DNA of 9,952 nucleotides from Streptomycetaceae bacterium (GTDB lineage Bacteria; Actinomycetota; Actinomycetes; Nanopelagicales; Nanopelagicaceae), in contig JAIYCF010000047.1 of the NCBI GenBank assembly GCA_027488165.1, positions 1 to 9,952 of the forward strand, given 5' to 3'. The translations under genes and the position numbers were made by a program. The notes beneath the pieces were generated by a model. That model did not search any database. It was not told the origin of the DNA and saw only the letters and a list, made by a program, of their open reading frames with translations. How positions within the stretch are numbered: the first letter of the stretch is position 1; the number at the start of each line of letters is the position of its first letter. Shown here one piece after another: positions 6,715-9,952 of the stretch.

Positions 6715-8058
6715 TTGGCCGGTTTTGGATTTACCCCTGATGATGCCAACGATCCCGATGATTCTGGAAATGAAGGCCGTCCGGATTTCGAAGCGATGAT
6801 GCGTCAGATGCAAGAGCAGATGAAGGCGCAGTTTGAACAACTAGGAATTAATCCAGCAGGTTTTGTAAATCCATTTACTTCTATCTTCTCGCAATTTGGC
6901 AAGACCAATGCGGATGGAAAAGAAGAAGTCCTTTCGATTACAACGGCAAGAGATACCGCCCGTAAATTTGTAACAACGCAAGGCTTGAAACCACTTGGAA
7001 CAAAAGAAGTTTCGGTAGTTGAAAGCGCCTTTGAAATTTCAGAGATTTGGTTAAACGAAGCGACTTCATTTCCAGCATCAGGCTCTGCTCCAATGGCGGT
7101 GAGCCGAATGGATTGGGTTCTTGAAACTATGCCCGGTTGGCATAAGACAATCGAGCCCCTTGCGGCAGGTTTATCTTCTGCTATCTCTAATTTGATGGAT
7201 CAGGCGATGAACGCGCAGGCTGCAGATCCCGAGCAGGGCCAGCCTCCGATCGAGATGATCACTGCGATGCTGCGCTCATTTATCGGCACCATGATTGCAA
7301 CTCAACTAGGGCAGTCGATTGGCACCCTTGCAACCAGTGTTACGGGAGCTCACGATGTGGGCTTGCCGCTACTAGATCCCGCTCGCGCCATTGTTATTCC
7401 AGAAAATATTGAAAATTGGGCGGTTGATTTAGAGATCGCTAAATCTGAAGTCTTTATCTTCCATGCACTTCGCGAAGGCGCTGTTGCTCGTTTATTTGCC
7501 CATAACCCTTGGCTGGTTTCATATATTCAAAGCGCTGTCGTTGAATATGGAAAAGGTATTCACATCGATATCGATGCGATTCAACGCCAGGCGCAAGAAG
7601 CCTTCGAGGGTATGCAAGAAGGTGCCAGCGAAGGTGAAGCAATTTCATTTGCTCTAGATAATGGAATTTTCACACCTGAAGAATCACCTGCCCAGAAGAG
7701 CGCTTTGTTAAAACTAGAAACTGTTTTGGCGCTAATTGATGGTTGGAGCGATGAAGTTGTTTCACTCGCTGCTGGAGATCGAATTCCAAGCATTGAACAA
7801 TTGCGCGAATCACATAGACGTCGTCGCGCTGCTTCGTCACCTGCACAACAATTATTTTCATCAATGCTCGGGCTGCAAGTTTCGCCAAAGTTAACTCGTG
7901 AAGCCAGTGCATTCTGGAAGAAGATCCGCGAAGTTAAAAGCGTTGGCGAGCGCGATCAAATTTGGAGCGGATTACTTCCAACCGCAGATGATTTATTGGA
8001 TCCTGAGAAGTTCCTGACAAGTACATCTATTCCAGATGATCTCTCGGGGCTAATCTAA
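6715..8058 (+). CDS. DUF2342 (zincin-like) family protein without HExxH
   Basis: A 447-residue soluble protein of the DUF2342 family, often labelled zinc-dependent metalloprotease or F420-biosynthesis-associated. An acidic, Met/Gln-rich N-terminus (10-45) precedes the conserved core: a helical region near 150-210 (MLRSFIGTMIATQLGQSIG, 185-203), PLLDPARAIVIPENI (218-232), the segment FHALREGAVARLFAHNPWL (249-267), a Trp-containing helix near 333-352 and the C-terminal LLPTADDLLDPEKFL (420-434). In family members with a zinc site an HExxH motif occupies the 249-267 segment; here the aligned residues are R253-E254-G-A-V257, so both His ligands are missing and only Glu remains. It is therefore probably not a zinc peptidase, or belongs to a non-catalytic branch. 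No signal peptide is seen. It faces away from the protease/UPF0182 operon, as I recall for Rv3195 beside Rv3194c. Start TTG is chosen from the GGAG site. Confidence 0.85.
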   Translation: MAGFGFTPDDANDPDDSGNEGRPDFEAMMRQMQEQMKAQFEQLGINPAGFVNPFTSIFSQFGKTNADGKEEVLSITTARDTARKFVTTQGLKPLGTKEVSVVESAFEISEIWLNEATSFPASGSAPMAVSRMDWVLETMPGWHKTIEPLAAGLSSAISNLMDQAMNAQAADPEQGQPPIEMITAMLRSFIGTMIATQLGQSIGTLATSVTGAHDVGLPLLDPARAIVIPENIENWAVDLEIAKSEVFIFHALREGAVARLFAHNPWLVSYIQSAVVEYGKGIHIDIDAIQRQAQEAFEGMQEGASEGEAISFALDNGIFTPEESPAQKSALLKLETVLALIDGWSDEVVSLAAGDRIPSIEQLRESHRRRRAASSPAQQLFSSMLGLQVSPKLTREASAFWKKIREVKSVGERDQIWSGLLPTADDLLDPEKFLTSTSIPDDLSGLI

Positions 8059-8137
8059 AAAAAGCGAAGTCCCCGGGCGCACATTGCTATATCTGCCTTC
8101 CCCTTGCAGATATAGAACGGTTATCCGAGGACTTCGT
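8057..8137 (-). ncRNA. Predicted ~81-nt structured small RNA with own promoter and terminator
   Basis: Read on the minus strand. The closing stem pairs plus 8125-8136 with 8065-8076: 12 consecutive pairs, one a G.U wobble. Inside are unpaired strands of 9 nt (8116-8124) and 10 nt (8077-8086), then a perfect 10-bp hairpin (8106-8115 with 8087-8096) around a 9-nt purine-rich loop (8097-8105). The closing stem is followed by one C and then seven U (8063 down to 8057), an intrinsic terminator. On the plus strand the wobble becomes a C.A mismatch and there is no U-tract after the stem, so the minus strand is favoured as the transcript. A promoter lies at 8144-8172, with the predicted first base A at 8137, next to the stem base. 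The U-tract overlaps the stop codon of the DUF2342 gene, but almost no coding sequence is antisense. No family is recognised. The alternative is that it is only a terminator. Confidence 0.6.
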
Positions 8138-8143
8138 AAGCGC

Positions 8144-8172
8144 AACTTATGACCAAAAGTGCCGAGAATCAA
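8144..8172 (-). promoter_or_regulatory. Predicted promoter of the small RNA
   Basis: On the minus strand, TTGATT (plus 8167-8172), a 17-bp spacer (8150-8166) and TAAGTT (plus 8144-8149). A 6-nt discriminator places the start at A8137, one base before the closing stem of the predicted RNA. Confidence 0.55.
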
Positions 8173-8184
8173 ATAGATAGAGAT

Positions 8185-8212
8185 TTGACACACCCATTAT
8201 TTGCCTTGTAAT
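8185..8212 (+). promoter_or_regulatory. Predicted sigma70-type promoter of the M48 peptidase gene
   Basis: A consensus -35 TTGACA (8185-8190), a 16-bp spacer and a -10 TGTAAT (8207-8212, five of six consensus bases). Transcription would start near 8219, leaving a leader of about 85 nt before the ATG at 8304. It is back to back with the small-RNA promoter; the two -35 boxes are 12 bp apart. Confidence 0.6.
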
Positions 8213-8230
8213 GCAGATTAGTTTTCAGGT

Positions 8231-8257
8231 AAATCTCTCAACACGTACTTGAGATTT
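8231..8257 (+). promoter_or_regulatory. Hairpin in the 5' leader of the M48 peptidase mRNA
   Basis: AAATCTC (8231-8237) is the exact reverse complement of GAGATTT (8251-8257). An alternative inner pairing is CTCAA (8237-8241) with TTGAG (8249-8253). The stem is AU-rich and sits about 30 nt upstream of the ribosome site, so a regulatory role is possible but unproven. Confidence 0.35.
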
Positions 8258-8303
8258 CGCCGATAGATAAGTTAATTTCTATTCCAAGGAGTACTTTTTC
8301 CAT

Positions 8304-8882
8304 ATGGACGATGAAGAGGAGTTAACCCTTCCTGGAATTTCAGAAGGTGAGATTCTCGTCATTCGTTCTGCCCGTCGTAAACGAAATATCTCGGCATATC
8401 GCCAAGGTGGTCGGATCATTGTTTCGATCCCTGCGCGAATGAGTAAGGCAGATGAACATGCGATCGTGCCCGAAATGATCGCCAAGATTCGTAGCCAAGA
8501 GAACGAGCGCACACCAAGCGAAGAGCGCCTCATGGAGCGCACCGCAGAACTAATGGCATCCCTAGCCCCAGAGATCACTGCCCGCCCTGCGTCGATCAAC
8601 TGGAGGCCGATGCGCGAGCGCTGGGGTTCATGCACCAGCGTTGACCGCACGATTCGGATCTCAGATCGCCTAAAGCTCGCCCCGGATTACGCGCTCGATT
8701 ACGTCCTCTTCCATGAGGCGATCCACCTAGAGCACTTTGACCATGGCCCAGCCTTTACCGAGGTCTTGGCCCGTTTTGAGGACTCAGAGCTAGCTAGCGC
8801 CTATCTAGATGGGTATGAGGCGGCAGAACGCGCCCTGGCTGAGCCTGTTGAGCTAAAAAAACTCCGCACAAATAGGGGCTAG
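8304..8882 (+). CDS. M48/YgjP-like (SprT-like fold) zinc metallopeptidase
   Basis: A 192-residue cytoplasmic protein with no signal peptide or membrane helix. The N-terminal half has the YgjP-like strand region, RSARRKRNISAYRQGGRIIVS-type sequence at about 21-41. The RWGSC motif (106-110) and the DYVLFHEAIH segment (132-141) are family hallmarks. The zinc site is H137-E138-x-x-H141 with H147 as likely third ligand in the HxxxF pattern ending at F151; Glu138 would be the catalytic base. The whole catalytic set is intact, so an active peptidase is expected; substrates are unknown. The ATG is preceded by AAGGAG (8286-8291) at a rather long 12 nt; no better in-frame start was found. The second half is clearly richer in GC than neighbouring genes. 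The gene has its own promoter and is followed by DUF5679 after 85 nt. Confidence 0.88.
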   Translation: MDDEEELTLPGISEGEILVIRSARRKRNISAYRQGGRIIVSIPARMSKADEHAIVPEMIAKIRSQENERTPSEERLMERTAELMASLAPEITARPASINWRPMRERWGSCTSVDRTIRISDRLKLAPDYALDYVLFHEAIHLEHFDHGPAFTEVLARFEDSELASAYLDGYEAAERALAEPVELKKLRTNRG

Positions 8883-8900
8883 TTGAGCGTATTTGAGCGT
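8883..8900 (+). repeat. Direct repeat TTGAGCGT x2 upstream of DUF5679
   Basis: TTGAGCGT occurs at 8883-8890 and 8893-8900, starting right after the M48 stop codon, a 10-bp period that places both copies on one DNA face. It may overlap a -35 region (TTGAGC 8893-8898) or bind a regulator. No convincing -10 was found at 17 bp. Confidence 0.4.
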
Positions 8901-8956
8901 GGACAGGGGTATCGTCATGCTTGCACGCGTGGGCGCTCAGAGCTCAGGCGGCGATT

Positions 8957-8961
8957 GGAGG
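8957..8961 (+). promoter_or_regulatory. Ribosome binding site deciding the DUF5679 start
   Basis: GGAGG sits 6 nt before the ATG at 8968, a strong Shine-Dalgarno that selects this start over the in-frame TTG at 8893. Confidence 0.85.
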
Positions 8962-8967
8962 CAAATC

Positions 8968-9132
8968 ATGACAGCAGAGACATACAAGGGTGACGCTTAC
9001 TGCGTTAAGTGCAAAGAGAAGCGTGACTTCGAAGGCACTGTGAAGATCTCAGACTCTGGTCGTCGCATGGCACAGGGCATCTGCCCAGTCTGTGGCACCA
9101 AGGTCAACAGAATTCTTGGCAAGGCTCAGTAA
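8968..9132 (+). CDS. DUF5679 small zinc-ribbon protein
   Basis: A 54-residue protein with two CxxC knuckles, C12-V-K-C15 and C39-P-V-C42, separated by 23 residues including a short strand region and GRRMAQG (31-37). This arrangement is a four-Cys zinc ribbon, and the YCVKCKEKRDF opening fits the DUF5679 family, which is found in Actinobacteria as well as elsewhere. The function is unknown; small basic zinc ribbons often bind nucleic acid or ribosomes, but nothing here proves that. The start is fixed by GGAGG at 8957. A longer in-frame reading from TTG 8893 adds 25 residues with no family character and is rejected. A strong terminator follows 22 nt after the stop, closing the M48/DUF5679 stretch. 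Confidence 0.88.
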   Translation: MTAETYKGDAYCVKCKEKRDFEGTVKISDSGRRMAQGICPVCGTKVNRILGKAQ

Positions 9133-9153
9133 CACAGTTCACCAACATTAAAG

Positions 9154-9206
9154 ATTCACCCCGTTGTTCATCGCAAGTTGATGAGCACGGGGTGAATTTA
9201 TTTTTA
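9154..9206 (+). terminator. Strong intrinsic terminator after DUF5679
   Basis: Outer arms ATTCACCCCGT (9154-9164) and ACGGGGTGAAT (9187-9197) pair over 11 bp. The stem continues past a single bulge (T9165) through a G-C and a T.G pair to a 5-bp inner stem (9168-9172 with 9180-9184) around a 7-nt loop. A T-rich tract (9197-9205) follows on the plus strand. Confidence 0.9.
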
Positions 9207-9264
9207 TCCCCTGCGTAAAGATTCGCGCGCGTAGGTAGCTCTCACACACAGCCTCACCGCGCCT

Positions 9265-9277
9265 GCTTGGTCCAAGC
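9265..9277. promoter_or_regulatory. 13-bp palindrome upstream of the ThiF/TOMM-like gene
   Basis: GCTTGG, a central T, then CCAAGC: a perfect palindrome ending 15 nt before the ATG. It could be an operator or a translation-affecting hairpin. The rest of the gap from 9207 to 9292 holds no Shine-Dalgarno and no clear promoter that I can see. Confidence 0.3.
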
Positions 9278-9292
9278 GCCAATCCTTCGCAG

Positions 9293-9952
9293 ATGACAAT
9301 TACCAAGAACCTAACTAATCGGAACCCAAAACTTAAAGATGGCACTGCGCTATATCGCCAGAGCCATGTGGCCAACGGCTTTCTCATCGGAAACTCGCGC
9401 TCGCAGGTTGCGATCTATTCCAGCGATGCGCCCGCGCTTTACTCGGCGCTAAAGGCTGGCGCTAGCCGCAACGAAATCTCCGCCAACTTATCGATCTCGC
9501 ATGAAAGCTTTGAAGAGTTGCTGGCAGAGCTCGCTGCTCACGAACTCTTGCAGACTGAAGATAAAGCGATTCAAATCTCGCAAAGGTTTATCTCACAGAT
9601 TGCCGAACGTGCACAGAAGTTTGGCGATCGAAGTAAAGATGCCGCCTTTTCGCAGATGAGTAATCGCATCGGTGCAGAGTTAACACTTACCCGTTGGCTG
9701 CCAGGAGTTACCGACTCAGGTGTCAGCAAGGTGAGTGCACGCCAAAGTGCACATATTGAAATATCTGGAAACTCTCGCGCTGCCCAACATCTATATGCGC
9801 AGTTAATTGCTAGCGGTGTTACAGATACGCAATTCGCACCAAACTTTCGCCGGGGCGCTGAACTAATTGGAGACCTTGATGTAACCGGCGGATATTTATC
9901 GGCCACAGATAACGGGCAGATATTTGTAAAGAGCAGTACTGCTATTGCTAAA
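9293..9952 (+). CDS. ThiF/TOMM cyclodehydratase-like protein, 3' end outside window
   Basis: The frame from ATG 9293 stays open to the window end, giving 220 residues. Residues ~15-95 resemble the winged-helix-like leader-binding region of TOMM/cyclodehydratase proteins: a strand-rich start (ALYRQSHVANGFLIG, 19-33) and a helical part ending in FEELLAELAAHELLQTED. Residues ~153-205 resemble the start of a ThiF/E1-like Rossmann domain: a strand, ISGNSRAAQHLYAQLIASGV, then GDLDVTGG, where ThiF-like proteins have a Gly-rich loop and a DL..GG segment. The Gly-rich loop is degenerate (G-N-S-R-A rather than GxGxxG), so nucleotide use is doubtful. In-frame sequence upstream is open only to a TAG at 9236, with no ATG or GTG, so this start is the only good one; it lacks a Shine-Dalgarno. 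A protein of this type beside DUF2342/M48/DUF5679 genes is, as I recall, common in Actinobacteria, often just before uvrD2. The family call is tentative. Confidence 0.6.
   Translation, partial: MTITKNLTNRNPKLKDGTALYRQSHVANGFLIGNSRSQVAIYSSDAPALYSALKAGASRNEISANLSISHESFEELLAELAAHELLQTEDKAIQISQRFISQIAERAQKFGDRSKDAAFSQMSNRIGAELTLTRWLPGVTDSGVSKVSARQSAHIEISGNSRAAQHLYAQLIASGVTDTQFAPNFRRGAELIGDLDVTGGYLSATDNGQIFVKSSTAIAK

Noticed and set aside
6624..6749. N-terminal extension of the small membrane protein to 127 residues
   Set aside because: It overlaps the ribosome site and start of the divergent DUF2342 gene and has no ribosome site of its own. The internal ATG at 6623 sits directly before a natural membrane anchor.
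8065..8136. Plus-strand terminator for the DUF2342 gene
   Set aside because: On the plus strand the stem has a C.A mismatch and is not followed by a T-tract; the features favour a minus-strand transcript, although some plus-strand termination cannot be excluded.
8061..8150. 6C RNA or small SRP RNA
   Set aside because: The plus-strand loop has only four C in a row and there is no second C-rich hairpin, so 6C does not fit. The conserved SRP tetraloop and helix-8 sequence are absent.
8893..8967. Longer DUF5679 protein from TTG 8893
   Set aside because: The added 25 residues have no family character, and GGAGG lies 6 nt before the ATG at 8968.
9148..9387. Minus-strand open frame of 79 codons near the ThiF/TOMM-like gene
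   Set aside because: It runs antisense across the terminator and the start of the plus-strand gene and has no ribosome site or recognisable features.
9571..9906. Minus-strand open frame of 111 codons at the window end
   Set aside because: It lies entirely antisense to the 220-codon plus-strand frame that continues to the edge and has better protein character.

Overview
The window looks like chromosomal DNA of a small-genome, moderate-GC actinobacterium, most like the freshwater acI lineage (Nanopelagicales, Planktophila-like). This rests on gene order typical of Actinobacteria (UPF0182, YlbL-type protease, DUF2342, M48/YgjP-like peptidase, DUF5679, ThiF/TOMM-like protein), on an actinobacterial-style initiator tRNA, and on a base composition near the mid-40s % GC, well below most of the phylum. 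The taxonomic call is inference.

Layout. 1-1922 (+) is the 3' part of a copper-exporting P1B ATPase. It converges on a DUF4389 membrane protein (1937-2545, -), and the two stop codons lie inside a 13-bp tandem duplication. Upstream of DUF4389 on the same strand is the initiator tRNA-Met (2578-2651, -) with its own promoter. A three-gene minus-strand operon follows: a small single-span membrane protein (6366-6623), a YlbL-type Lon-fold protease (5547-6359) and a large UPF0182 membrane protein (2740-5550), with very tight spacing. Facing away from it, a DUF2342 protein (6715-8058, +) begins across a 91-nt divergent promoter region. Next on the plus strand are an M48/YgjP-like zinc peptidase (8304-8882), a zinc-ribbon DUF5679 protein (8968-9132) with a strong terminator, and the first 220 codons of a ThiF/TOMM-like protein (9293 to the window end).

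The most interesting unexplained element is at 8057-8137 on the minus strand. It is a predicted ~81-nt structured RNA with a sigma70-type promoter (TTGATT, 17 bp, TAAGTT), a 12-bp closing stem, a 9/10-nt internal bubble, a 10-bp perfect terminal hairpin and a U7 tail. It sits between DUF2342 and the M48 gene and matches no RNA family I can name.

Two proteins depart from their family norms. The YlbL homologue has the Lon Ser/Lys dyad but no room for the PDZ domain. The DUF2342 protein lacks the HExxH zinc motif. Together the core genes look like a conserved actinobacterial neighbourhood concerned with membrane or secreted-protein quality control, though direct functional evidence cannot be read from sequence.
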